Shown piece by piece: positions 54,259-62,586 of a stretch of 64,000 bases of DNA. The stretch is from NCBI GenBank assembly GCA_029210625.1, contig JARGFU010000023.1, forward strand, positions 18,690 through 82,689. Reading direction: 5' to 3'. A program made the translations under genes and the position numbers. How positions within the stretch are numbered: the first letter of the stretch is position 1; the number at the start of each line of letters is the position of its first letter. Below the pieces are notes generated by a model. The model had not been told where the DNA came from. It saw only the letters and a list, made by a program, of their open reading frames with translations, and did not search any database. The DNA comes from Deltaproteobacteria bacterium (GTDB taxonomy: Bacteria; Myxococcota; Myxococcia; SLRQ01).

Positions 54259-55474
54259 TCGGCGTCCGCAGCGCCGGGGGGTCGCCGGCCGGGAGCTCGG
54301 GCTCCTCCGGCAGGGCCTCCTCCGCGGGCGCCTCTCCCATGGGCCAGCGCAGGATGGGGCCGGCCAGGGGCTCGGCGCCCAGGAAGCGCAGGATCTCCGC
54401 CCGGGCCCCGGGCCAGGAGCTCTTGCCCAGGGCGAGCAGGAGCACCGGCGCGCCCTTCAGCGAGCCGATCAGCTCCGCCGGGAAGCGGGGCCCGTCCTCG
54501 CTCAGCCGCAGGGCGAGCTGGACCTGGGGGGGACAGATCCAGAGGCGCAGCCGGGGCCGGTAGTGCCCCAGCTGCGGCTGGTAGAAGGTGCGGCTGGGAT
54601 CCTCCAGGGCCACCGAGCCGCAGTCCCCGGCGCCGGTCCAGCCCGGAGGCCGGTCGGCGGGCGCGCTCTCGTCCAGGCGCCAGCGGCCGGGCAGGCCCTC
54701 CACCAGGGCGACGAGCTCGCCCCGGGCGCCGGGATCGAGGCCGACCTCCCGCTGGAGGGGCCGCTCGAGATCCGCGGCGACGATCCGCTCCACCAGGCTG
54801 TTCGCCGCCCGGGCCCAGGCGGCCCGCGCCAGGGCGAAGGGATCCAGCCGGTCCGCCGCGTCGATCCGGGCCCCGGCCTGCCCCAGGAAGTAGAGCTGGC
54901 GGCTGCGGGGATCTCCCAGCTCCACCTCGTCCAGGTAGGCGCTCCCGAGGCTGACCACCAGCTCGGGGGCCTGGCCCTTCTTCACGTGGTAGCCCTGGAA
55001 GCCCCGCAGGCGGCGCAGGCGGCCCTTGAGGAGCAGCGCCCCCTCGGGGACGGCGCCCACGACCTCGACCCGCACGACCCGCGCGAAGCGGCCGCTGCGG
55101 CGCAGACGCTCGACCAGGTCATCGGTGGCCAGGGCGGCCAGATCCCCGGCCCAGGCGCTCTCCCGGGTGGGCGCCTCGCCCGTGAAGCCCCCCTGTTCCG
55201 CCAGCCACGAGGGCAGCGCCTCGCGGTGGAAGTCGGGGCGGGCGTCCACGAGGGTCTGGACCGCGAGGACGGGGCCCTCACCCGGAGGGGTCGGCGCGGC
55301 CGCCTCGGCCTCCAGGGCGAGGGGGATCGAGCCGCGGCGGGGGGACTCGTAGACGGGGGGGCCGGTGACACAGCTGATGCCGAGACCGAGGCAGAGGCCG
55401 ATGAGGACCACGGTGGACCGGGCCTCTGTCAGCCCCTTGTGGTAGTGGTCCGGGGTCATGGCGGATCTCACCAA
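54215..55474 (-). CDS. Large lipoprotein of unknown function
   Basis: The 419-residue product has a lipoprotein-type hydrophobic segment ending LGISC (Cys35) and a mainly globular mature part, with no recognised domain. Some features resemble a periplasmic assembly/beta-barrel-interacting protein (SSLGSAYLDEVELGD, RLRLWICPPQVQLALRL), but this is not reliable. It diverges from the PD-(D/E)XK nuclease gene. The nuclease ATG (55458-55460) and an ATG here (55459-55457) overlap in the sequence CATG. A TTG at 55474 with an AGGAG site at good spacing was chosen as start, overlapping the nuclease gene by 17 bp. The 3' end overlaps the M20 gene. Confidence 0.75.
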   Translation of the reverse strand: MVRSAMTPDHYHKGLTEARSTVVLIGLCLGLGISCVTGPPVYESPRRGSIPLALEAEAAAPTPPGEGPVLAVQTLVDARPDFHREALPSWLAEQGGFTGEAPTRESAWAGDLAALATDDLVERLRRSGRFARVVRVEVVGAVPEGALLLKGRLRRLRGFQGYHVKKGQAPELVVSLGSAYLDEVELGDPRSRQLYFLGQAGARIDAADRLDPFALARAAWARAANSLVERIVAADLERPLQREVGLDPGARGELVALVEGLPGRWRLDESAPADRPPGWTGAGDCGSVALEDPSRTFYQPQLGHYRPRLRLWICPPQVQLALRLSEDGPRFPAELIGSLKGAPVLLLALGKSSWPGARAEILRFLGAEPLAGPILRWPMGEAPAEEALPEEPELPAGDPPALRTPISPVPPSGGAAPAP

Positions 55475-56369
55475 CGACTTCTCCTGGTCCAGCTCCCGCG
55501 CCTCGAAGTTCGACAGCTGCCGGCTGGCCTACTGGTTTCACTACTACGGCTCGTGGGGTGGGTGGGAGCGCGGCGCGTCCGAGCGCACCCACGAGCTCTG
55601 GGTCCTCAAGAAGCTCACCGGCCGGCAGGCCTGGGCGGGCATCGGGGTCCACGACGCGATCGCCGAGGCCCTGGGGGTGGTCCAGCGGGGCGGCGAGCTG
55701 CCCCCGGCCGAGAAGGTCATCGGCGACCTCCACGAGAAGATGCGCGACGAGTTCAAGGGCTCCCGGGAGGGGGTCTACCGGAGGCGGAAGGCCCTCGGGC
55801 TGGTCGAGCACGAGTACGAGCTGCCCATCTCCAACGCCAAGTGGAAGGAGAACTGGGAGCGGGCGAAGGGCTCCCTCGAGGCCTTCTACGCCTCGCCCAT
55901 CTGCGCCGAGATCTGTGCCACCCCGCCCGAGCGCTGGCTGCCCATCGACGCCCTGGACACCTTCGACTTCGAGGGCACCAGGGTCTACGTGGCCCCCGAC
56001 TTCGCCTTCCGGGACGACCGGGACCGGCTGCGGATCCTCGACTGGAAGACCGGCCGGCCCCGCGAGAAGGACCACGAGCAGGTGCGCGGCTACGCCCTCT
56101 TCGCCGCCGATCGCTGGGGGGCCGAACCCGAGGAGCTGGCCGCCGAGCTGCACTACCTCGCCGAGGGGAAGGTCGAGGCGGTGACGGTCGATCTCGAGGC
56201 CATCGAGGCCTACAAGGTGCGCCTGCGCGAGTCCATCGCCGCCATGAAGGCGGTGCTCAAGGACCCCTCGAAGAACGAGGCGGACGAGGCCGATTTCCCG
56301 GCGGTTTCCGACTCGCGAGAGTGCCGCTGGTGCAACTTCCGGAGGCTCTGCCCCGGGGCCGTGGACTGA
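55458..56369 (+). CDS. PD-(D/E)XK nuclease with Fe-S cluster (Cas4/AddB-like)
   Basis: The 303-residue product is a RecB-family exonuclease. Catalytic residues are Asp181 (VAPDFAF), Asp195 and Lys197 (RILDWKTGRP), with an upstream His in AGIGVHDA. Four Cys, Cys21 (KFDSCRLAYWF) and the C-terminal C289xxC292xxxxxC298, match the iron-sulfur staple of AddB, Cas4 and related nucleases. No CRISPR array, Cas genes or helicase partner is nearby, so it is a stand-alone nuclease, probably in DNA repair. No good ribosome site precedes the ATG at 55458, whose start region overlaps the divergent lipoprotein gene. Confidence 0.85.
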   Translation: MADLTNDFSWSSSRASKFDSCRLAYWFHYYGSWGGWERGASERTHELWVLKKLTGRQAWAGIGVHDAIAEALGVVQRGGELPPAEKVIGDLHEKMRDEFKGSREGVYRRRKALGLVEHEYELPISNAKWKENWERAKGSLEAFYASPICAEICATPPERWLPIDALDTFDFEGTRVYVAPDFAFRDDRDRLRILDWKTGRPREKDHEQVRGYALFAADRWGAEPEELAAELHYLAEGKVEAVTVDLEAIEAYKVRLRESIAAMKAVLKDPSKNEADEADFPAVSDSRECRWCNFRRLCPGAVD

Positions 56370-56384
56370 GGTCTCCCGGTTTCG

Positions 56385-56494
56385 GCTGCGAGCTGTGAGC
56401 AACCAGGCTCACGACGATGAAGAAGCGAGCCCGGCTCTCTTCTTCACCACGAGCCACCCATTTGCTCGTAGCTCAAAGCTCGTAGCTCACAGCC
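56385..56494. repeat. Inverted pair of GCTNNGA heptamer runs, copy 3
   Basis: The left run GCTGCGA, GCTGTGA, GC is at 56385-56400. The right run TCGTAGC, TCAAAGC, TCGTAGC, TCACAGC is at 56466-56493. It lies between convergent genes (nuclease and MuiA-like) and could form a long imperfect hairpin that ends transcription from both sides. Confidence 0.75.
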
Positions 56495-56557
56495 CCCTCC
56501 TCCGGAGGCCAGACGGCCTCCGGCGTGGGCACGGCACGGGCCCTCGATCGGAGCGCC

Positions 56558-58183
56558 TCAGCCGGAGACCTTCCAGTCCTCCGGCAGCTTGATCTCGTAG
56601 TGCAGCTCCACCGAGGCCTTCTTCCCGGGCTTCACGGTGGGAGTCCAGTTGATGAAGCCGCGGTGCTCGTCGAGCTCGTAGCCGGCGGTGGTCTTCTTCG
56701 CGTCGAGGATGACCTGGATGGCCTCCTCCTTGCTCACCGGGATCCGCTCGTGGATCTCCACCGGCAGGGCCTCCTTGGCCTGGCTCTCGATCTCCACCCG
56801 GTAGATCCGCTCCAGCTTGCGGGTGCTGCCCAGGAAGCCCGGGCTCTTGTCCCGCTCGCGCACGTCGATCCGCTCCAGGCGCAGGCGCTCGTCGAGGCCC
56901 AGGGAGACCTCGATGGGCTCGCCCGCCCCCCGGTACTCCAGGTCGGTGTCGCCCACGTAGGAGCCGCCCCGGTAGGTGTGCACCGTCCCGGCCAGCAGGG
57001 GGTAGGAGGCCGGGTTCTTCAGCCGGGCCACCTGGTAGACGAAGGGAGAGAGCTTGGGCACGGCCTTCAGGGCCGAGCTCGCGGCCGCCTCGATGCGGTC
57101 GACCGGGAACCAGTAGGGGCTGCCGTCGGCGCGCACCGTCACCTTCCGGGGGATGGTGAGGATGACCGACTGGCCCTTGTCGGCCAGCTCCGCGCTCGCC
57201 GGGCCGGCGCTGCCCGCCGGGCCGCCGGCCTGGAGCTGGTCGCGCTTCTCGGTGGCCTGCACCAGGACCCGCTCCTTGCCCACCTCGTAGCCGTCGACCC
57301 AGAGGATCGCGGGCATCGGCGCCCGGGCGCCCAGGCGGGGCTTGGCGGTGGAGAGCACCACCTGGGCGTCCTCCCAGTCCTCGCCCGAGCTCTGGGTCAC
57401 GACCGCGCCCACGGTGAGCTCGGCCTGGCCCTTGCCGAGGGTCTTGCCCCCCGCGGCCGTGAAGCGCAGGTCGTACTCGGGGCGCCAGGAGGCGCCGCCG
57501 ACCACGTAGGCCAGGCGCACCACGGGCTTGGCCTCCTTGCCGCAGTCCACCGCCACCGTGGCCTCGAGGGCCTCGGGGGCCTGGCGGGCCTGGAAGTGGT
57601 TGAGCCGCCGCTGGAGCAGGTCGCGCTGGCGCTGCTGCTCGCGGATCTTCCGGCCGAGCTCCACCCGGCGCATGGCCCCGTCGAGCTCCTCCTGCTTGAA
57701 GCCGTCGAGCACCGAGGCCCAGGTGCGGGTGTCGGCGGCGGTGCCCCGCAGGGCCTCGGCGAAGACCACCCGGAAGTAGTTGGCGTACTGCAGGTTGGTG
57801 GTCGCCCGGCTCTGGAGCCGGGAGATCTCCTGCTGGTGCACCTGCACCGCGTCGTCGATCGCCTGGATCTCGGCCTTGAGCTTGGCGACCCGCTCGTCGG
57901 CGTCCGCCTCGAGGGCGGTGATCCGGTGCGCCACCCCCAGGGCCTTGGCGCTGCCCGAGGCGGTGGCGCGCAGGGTGCGGGCGTCGAGGTGGGGCACCAG
58001 CTCGCCGAACTTCGCGACCGCGTTGCCCCCCTTGCAGGTGACGGTCTGCTTGCGCACGACCATCGCCCGGTCGGCGAAGACCACGACCCGCTCGACCGGA
58101 GCCGCGGCCGCCGAGGCCAGGGAGGGGGTGAAGAGGCCCAGCAGGAGGGCCAGGGCGGAGAGCTTCATCTCGTTCATTCGCAT
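56558..58183 (-). CDS. MuiA-like exported protein (DUF4140/DUF4139)
   Basis: The 541-residue exported product has a signal peptide (cleavage about 26), an N-terminal DUF4140-like strand region (VERVVVFADRAMVVRKQTV), a long coiled coil (about 90-190, ALEADADERVAKLKAEIQAI) and the DUF4139 beta domain (VSLGLDERLRLERIDVRERD). MuiA-like proteins are linked to mucoidy/exopolysaccharide phenotypes, but their biochemistry is unclear. The first Met at 58183 has an AGGAGG ribosome site 8 nt upstream that overlaps the stop of the upstream gene. It is the second of two paralogous genes in tandem. Confidence 0.85.
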   Translation of the reverse strand: MRMNEMKLSALALLLGLFTPSLASAAAAPVERVVVFADRAMVVRKQTVTCKGGNAVAKFGELVPHLDARTLRATASGSAKALGVAHRITALEADADERVAKLKAEIQAIDDAVQVHQQEISRLQSRATTNLQYANYFRVVFAEALRGTAADTRTWASVLDGFKQEELDGAMRRVELGRKIREQQRQRDLLQRRLNHFQARQAPEALEATVAVDCGKEAKPVVRLAYVVGGASWRPEYDLRFTAAGGKTLGKGQAELTVGAVVTQSSGEDWEDAQVVLSTAKPRLGARAPMPAILWVDGYEVGKERVLVQATEKRDQLQAGGPAGSAGPASAELADKGQSVILTIPRKVTVRADGSPYWFPVDRIEAAASSALKAVPKLSPFVYQVARLKNPASYPLLAGTVHTYRGGSYVGDTDLEYRGAGEPIEVSLGLDERLRLERIDVRERDKSPGFLGSTRKLERIYRVEIESQAKEALPVEIHERIPVSKEEAIQVILDAKKTTAGYELDEHRGFINWTPTVKPGKKASVELHYEIKLPEDWKVSG

Positions 58184-58195
58184 CGTTCCGTCCTC

Positions 58196-60310
58196 CTAGC
58201 GCTGGGTGAGCTGCCAGTCCTTCGGACGGCGGATGGAGTAGGTGAAGTCGATCTTCCGGGTCTCACCCGGCTTCAGGGTGAGCTCCCAGCGCAGGCGGCC
58301 CTTGGCGTCGGGGCCGTCGCTGACCTCGGGCTTCGAGGAGAGCAGCTTCACCTCGATGTCCTCGTTGTTGGTCTTGGGCAGCACGTCGTAGACGTGCACC
58401 GACACCGCGCGCTTCTTGTAGTTGCCCACCTCGATGTGCACGGCGTAGTCCGTGATCTCCTCCTTGGAGACCAGCCCCTCCGTGCGGGTCTTGGGGGCGA
58501 CGTGGTGCTCGAGGCGGATGTCCTCGTCGGCGCCCAGCGGGAGGGCCAGCTCGCCGCCGGGGCCCGTGGTGTCGAGCGAGCCCTCACCGGCGAAGTCCCC
58601 GTCCACGAAGATGCTCATCTTCCCGGCGAGGATCGGCTGCTTGGTGGCGTTCTTCACCTTGGCGGTGAGGTAGGCGGTCTTCTGGATGGCCGGGGTCGCC
58701 TCGTAGAGGAGCTCCGCCTTCCAGGTGGCCATCGAGAGGGGCACCTTCAGCTTCTCGGGCCCGCTCTCCACCGAGGCGGTGGTGGGCGCCGGGAAGACGT
58801 AGTCGAAGCCGCCGGCCACCATCGCCGGCAGGGTGCGATCCCCGAAGGTGGGGCGCCGCCAGGCGTTGGGATCGTAGAGGGCCAGGCTGCTGCTCGAGGC
58901 GCCGGGGCCGCGGGCGAGGCTGCTGCGGGAGCTCAGGGAGACCGACTCGGCCTCGGCCAGCTCCCCGGCCACCTCGTAGTCGTCGAAGGCCATCGAGGGG
59001 GCGGCCGAGGGCCCGGCCTCGGCCTTGCTGCGCTTCGCCTTGTAGGAGGGCCGCGGGGCCGCCTGGGGCCGGCTCGGCGGGGGCGCCGGGGCCTCGGCGG
59101 GCATGTTCTGGTAGTAGTCGGGCGCCGGCGCGCCCCGGGAGGCCAGGCCGCCGACGCTGCCGGCGCCGATCCCGTAGCCGTAGCCCGCGCCGCCGGTGGG
59201 GGCGGCGGTGGCGATGCTGACCGTGGAGCCGAAGGTGCTGGCGAGGCCGGTGGGGCCGCTGGAGGCCAGGGTCCGCAGCTGGTTCAGGCGGGCGGCGAGC
59301 ACCTCCCGCTCGACCCGGCGGTCGATGATGGCGCTGCTCGGCCGGGCCGGGGGCACCCGCAGGGCCACCGGGCGCGGCAGGGGCTGCTCCGGGCGAGGCT
59401 GCGGGATCATCTCGCGGTGCTCGCCGAGGGTCCAGGTGAGCAGCTCGGGGACCGCCAGGGTCTGGCCCGGGATGGCGGTCGAGAGGAAGAGATCGACCTC
59501 CGACCAGCTCTCGCCGGTGGTCTGCTGGACCAGCCCGGCGTAGGCCAGCTTCACGTTCCCCTCCTGGGGCGAGAAGTGGAGCTCGTAGGTCGGCCACCAG
59601 GCCGCCCCGGGCACGTCGTAGCTCAGGGTCAGGGTGGCCGAGGCCTTCGACCCGCTCTCGAGGATCGCCAGCACCTTCAGCCGCCGCAGGGAGGCCGCGC
59701 CCAGATCGTGCCGGCCGATCTCGGTCTGCACCTCCTGGATCTTCTTCGTCAGCTCCCGTCGCGCCGCCTCCTCCTTGCGCAGCTCCGCGTGGATCGCGTC
59801 CCGGCGGGCGTCGAGGAAGTCGAGGGAGGACTTCCAGACCGCCGGCTTCACCGTCGGGGCGGGCTTGCCCACCCGCTCGCTCTCCGGCACCGGCAGGGCC
59901 GGACCGACCGAGCCGAGGTAGGAGAGCTCCCGGTTCAGGGAGGTGACCCGGGCGTCGAGCTCGGCCTGGGTGTCGGCGAGCTTCTCCAGCTTCGAGAGCA
60001 GCGCCTCGACCTCGGGCAGGGTCATCCTCGCCTCCTCCACCGGCCGCGTCTCGACCCGGATCACCTTGCCGGCCGTGACGTCCACCCGCACCGAGGAGAT
60101 CATCGCCGCGCCGGGGATGTCCGGAAGGGCCACGATCGAGGTGCCGGCGGGCAGGCTCAGGGAAGCCCGCCGCTGGACCCGGGCGCGGTCGGAGAAGACG
60201 GTGACGGCAGAGACGGGAGCGTCGAGGCTGCGGGCCGAGGCCTCCAGCTCCGGGCCCGCGGAGACGGCGGGCACGCTCGCCGCGACGAGCAGCAAGGGAA
60301 GTAGGTGCAT
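58196..60310 (-). CDS. MuiA-like exported protein with long low-complexity insert
   Basis: The 704-residue product is a paralogue of the gene at 56558-58183. The shared order is signal peptide (about 1-18), DUF4140-like N-terminus (VSAVTVFSDRARVQRRASL), coiled coil (about 100-190) and DUF4139 beta domain, ending with SIRRPKDWQLTQR. It differs by an insert (about 290-500) containing a Gly/Ala-rich stretch (GGAGYGYGIGAGSVGG) and a Ser/Pro/Lys region. The insert may be flexible or surface-exposed. The ATG has a GGAGG ribosome site. The downstream paralogue starts 12 bp later and is probably co-translated. Function is not known. Confidence 0.85.
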   Translation of the reverse strand: MHLLPLLLVAASVPAVSAGPELEASARSLDAPVSAVTVFSDRARVQRRASLSLPAGTSIVALPDIPGAAMISSVRVDVTAGKVIRVETRPVEEARMTLPEVEALLSKLEKLADTQAELDARVTSLNRELSYLGSVGPALPVPESERVGKPAPTVKPAVWKSSLDFLDARRDAIHAELRKEEAARRELTKKIQEVQTEIGRHDLGAASLRRLKVLAILESGSKASATLTLSYDVPGAAWWPTYELHFSPQEGNVKLAYAGLVQQTTGESWSEVDLFLSTAIPGQTLAVPELLTWTLGEHREMIPQPRPEQPLPRPVALRVPPARPSSAIIDRRVEREVLAARLNQLRTLASSGPTGLASTFGSTVSIATAAPTGGAGYGYGIGAGSVGGLASRGAPAPDYYQNMPAEAPAPPPSRPQAAPRPSYKAKRSKAEAGPSAAPSMAFDDYEVAGELAEAESVSLSSRSSLARGPGASSSSLALYDPNAWRRPTFGDRTLPAMVAGGFDYVFPAPTTASVESGPEKLKVPLSMATWKAELLYEATPAIQKTAYLTAKVKNATKQPILAGKMSIFVDGDFAGEGSLDTTGPGGELALPLGADEDIRLEHHVAPKTRTEGLVSKEEITDYAVHIEVGNYKKRAVSVHVYDVLPKTNNEDIEVKLLSSKPEVSDGPDAKGRLRWELTLKPGETRKIDFTYSIRRPKDWQLTQR

Positions 60311-60339
60311 CTCGGGAGATCCTCCGTGAGAATGAGCCG

Positions 60340-61122
60340 GTGCCCCCTTCTACGAAGACCCCGGCCCGGGGATCTAAACCCATTTCGGTCCCGACCCCCA
60401 GCCTCGGTGGGGCTCTTCTCGTGGGGCTCCTCCTCGCCTGCTCCCGCCCGACGGCGGCAGAAGCGCCGTCCCCGTCCACAGCCTCGCCGTCGGCCTCCGC
60501 CTCAACCTCCGCCTCAGCGGCCTCTCCCCTGCCCGCGCCACCATCGCCGGAGTTCGCTTCCGAAATTCGAGCCCTGACAGAGGCCGAGAAGCAGGCCATG
60601 AGGGGCGTCTCCTGGCACGAAGGCTGTCCCCTCCCCCTGGAGCAGCTCGCCCGCCTCGAGCTCTCCCACCACGGCTTCGACGGGGAGCCCCACACCGGCG
60701 TCCTGGTGGTCGACGCCGCCGAGGCGCAGCGGGTGGAGGGGATCTTCCGGGCCCTCTTCGAGGCCCGCTTCCCCATCCGCCGGATGGAGCCCATCGAGGC
60801 CTTCGGCGGGGACGACGACGCCAGCATGGCCGCCGACAACACCTCCGCCTTCAACTGCCGGCCGGTGGCCGGGAAGAAGACCTTCTCCCAGCACGCCTGG
60901 GGCCGGGCGATCGACCTGAACCCCCGCGAGAACCCCTACGTCCGGGGCGAGGACGTGCAGCCCCCCCGAGGGCGCGCCTTCCTGGATCGGGCGGCCGACC
61001 TGCCGGGCCTGCTGCGGGAGGGCGGCCCGGCGGTGCGAGCCTTCGAATCGGCGGGCTGGAAGTGGGGCGGGCGCTGGCGGCGCTCGAAGGACTACCAGCA
61101 CTTCTCGGTCAACGGCCGCTGA
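60340..61122 (+). CDS. M15-type peptidoglycan peptidase lipoprotein
   Basis: The 260-residue product has a lipoprotein signal ending LLLAC (Cys34), a Ser/Ala/Pro-rich linker (about 38-70), then a D-Ala-D-Ala carboxypeptidase/LD-endopeptidase-like domain of the M15 family. Zinc-site residues are His185 and Asp192 in SQHAWGRAIDLNP and His254 in DYQHFS. Such enzymes trim peptidoglycan in the envelope. The start is GTG at 60340, 30 bp from the divergent MuiA-like start, with no strong ribosome site; no other in-frame start yields a signal peptide. Confidence 0.85.
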   Translation: MPPSTKTPARGSKPISVPTPSLGGALLVGLLLACSRPTAAEAPSPSTASPSASASTSASAASPLPAPPSPEFASEIRALTEAEKQAMRGVSWHEGCPLPLEQLARLELSHHGFDGEPHTGVLVVDAAEAQRVEGIFRALFEARFPIRRMEPIEAFGGDDDASMAADNTSAFNCRPVAGKKTFSQHAWGRAIDLNPRENPYVRGEDVQPPRGRAFLDRAADLPGLLREGGPAVRAFESAGWKWGGRWRRSKDYQHFSVNGR

Positions 61123-61164
61123 AGTGCGTGCAAACGGATCCGGCCCGGACTATGGGTGAGGGCG

Positions 61165-62028
61165 ATGAGACCGAGGTGGGCCGACAGGCAGTTCTCGCTG
61201 GAGTTCTATCCGCCGAACACTCCCAAGAGTGAGGCGGCCTTCCAGCGCGCCGTGAAGCGGCTGGAGCCGCTGCGGCCGGATCACGTCTCGGTGACCTTCG
61301 GCGCCGGGGGCAGCACCCGGGAGAAGACCTTCGCCGTGGTGGAGTGGCTGCAGGAGAACACCGACTTCGTCACCCTGCCCCATCTCTCCTGCCTGGGTAC
61401 CCGCGACACCAGCATCGACCAGATCCTGCGGCGCTACCAGGACGCCGGGGTGAGCCGCATCGTCGCCCTGCGCGGCGATCTGCCCCCCGAGGGCGAGACG
61501 GTCCTGGAGGGCAGCTTCCGGCACGCCTCGGACCTGGTCGCCCACATCCGGGCCTTCGGCGGCTTCGAGATCTACGTGGCCTGCTACCCCGAGTTCCACC
61601 CGGAGGCGCCGACCCCCGGGGAGGACATGGAGCACTTCGCGGCCAAGGTCCGGGCGGGCGCCGACTACGCGATCACCCAGTACTTCTACGACAACGAGGC
61701 CTACTTCCGCTTCGTCGAGGACGTGCGGGCCCTGGGCGTGGAGATCCCGATCTACGTGGGCCTGATGCCGATGGTCAGCTTCGAGCAGATCGATCGCTTC
61801 TCCCGGGTCTGCGACGCGGGCATCCCCCTGTGGATCCGCAAGCGGATGGAGGCCTACGCGGACGACCCGGCCTCCCAGCGGGCGCTGGGCATCGACCTGG
61901 CCTCGCGCCAGGCCGAGCGGCTCCTCGAGCAGGGCTGCCCGGGGATCCACTTCTACACCCTCAACCGCGCGGCCCCGATCCTCCAGATCTGGGAGAACCT
62001 GGGCGTGATCCCGGACGCCGAGGGCTGA
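61165..62028 (+). CDS. metF: Methylenetetrahydrofolate reductase
   Basis: MetF reduces 5,10-methylene-THF to 5-methyl-THF for methionine synthesis, using FAD. The 287-residue product begins with SLEFYPPNTPKSE and continues with VSVTFGAGGST, the ALRGDLP motif (FAD/folate site), ADYAITQYFYD and GLMPM. The Glu in SLEFYPP is the catalytic residue. The ATG at 61165 has a GGTGAGG ribosome site; an in-frame GTG at 61156 is less likely. An M15 peptidase gene lies upstream in the same orientation. Confidence 0.95.
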   Translation: MRPRWADRQFSLEFYPPNTPKSEAAFQRAVKRLEPLRPDHVSVTFGAGGSTREKTFAVVEWLQENTDFVTLPHLSCLGTRDTSIDQILRRYQDAGVSRIVALRGDLPPEGETVLEGSFRHASDLVAHIRAFGGFEIYVACYPEFHPEAPTPGEDMEHFAAKVRAGADYAITQYFYDNEAYFRFVEDVRALGVEIPIYVGLMPMVSFEQIDRFSRVCDAGIPLWIRKRMEAYADDPASQRALGIDLASRQAERLLEQGCPGIHFYTLNRAAPILQIWENLGVIPDAEG

Positions 62029-62032
62029 ACGC

Positions 62033-62066
62033 AAAAGAGGCGGCCGGTGGGGACACCGACCGCCTC
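62033..62066 (-). terminator. Rho-independent terminator after the ferredoxin gene
   Basis: The stem 62037-62049 pairs with 62054-62066 (13 bp, one C-A mismatch) with a 4-nt loop. On the minus strand it is followed by TTTT (62033-62036). It may also serve metF, which converges from the other side. Confidence 0.75.
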
Positions 62067-62094
62067 GAAGTGCTCTGCTCGAGTGAGCTCGAGA

Positions 62095-62505
62095 TCAGCT
62101 GCCCGGGTTGGGGCTGAAGTCGGCGAGCTTGCCCTTGGTCTTCGCGAGATCGTCGGCGCCGTCCATGGCGTCCTTCTTCTCACTGCAGACCGGCCACTCC
62201 TCGATGCCCTCGTTCACGGCGTCGATGAGGTGCTGCGGCCAGCCGGTGGTGTCGGCATCGCCTGCGTCCTTCGCGCCCGAGAAGACGGCGTTCAGCTCGA
62301 TGTAGGCCGCCTCGTCCTCGGGCACCGCGCTCTCCTCGTAGATCGCGTTGGTGGGGCACTCGGGCTCGCAGGCGCCACAGTCGATGCACTCGTCCGGATG
62401 AATCACCAGTGTGTTCTCACCCTCGTAGAAACAATCCACGGGGCAGACTGCAACGCAGTCGGTGTACTTACACTTCACACACGGGTCGCCAACGATGTAG
62501 GCCAT
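62095..62505 (-). CDS. fdxA: 7Fe ferredoxin (FdxA/Azotobacter FdI type)
   Basis: The 136-residue cytosolic electron carrier has Cys9, 12, 17, 21, 25 and Cys40, 43, 46, 50. This matches the cluster ligands of Azotobacter FdI shifted by one, so it likely holds one [3Fe-4S] and one [4Fe-4S] centre. The C-terminal extension (about 60-136) is acidic and longer than in FdI (106 residues). The ATG has an AGGAGG site. A TTTCCC/TAGAAG pair (62557-62562, 62534-62539) on the minus strand is a weak promoter candidate. Confidence 0.93.
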   Translation of the reverse strand: MAYIVGDPCVKCKYTDCVAVCPVDCFYEGENTLVIHPDECIDCGACEPECPTNAIYEESAVPEDEAAYIELNAVFSGAKDAGDADTTGWPQHLIDAVNEGIEEWPVCSEKKDAMDGADDLAKTKGKLADFSPNPGS

Positions 62506-62586
62506 TCTTGCCTCCTGTTGCGGTGATGCCTGGCTTCTAGCGCAGATGCGTACCAGGGGAAAGGCCCGATCGCCACCCGCCGCCGA

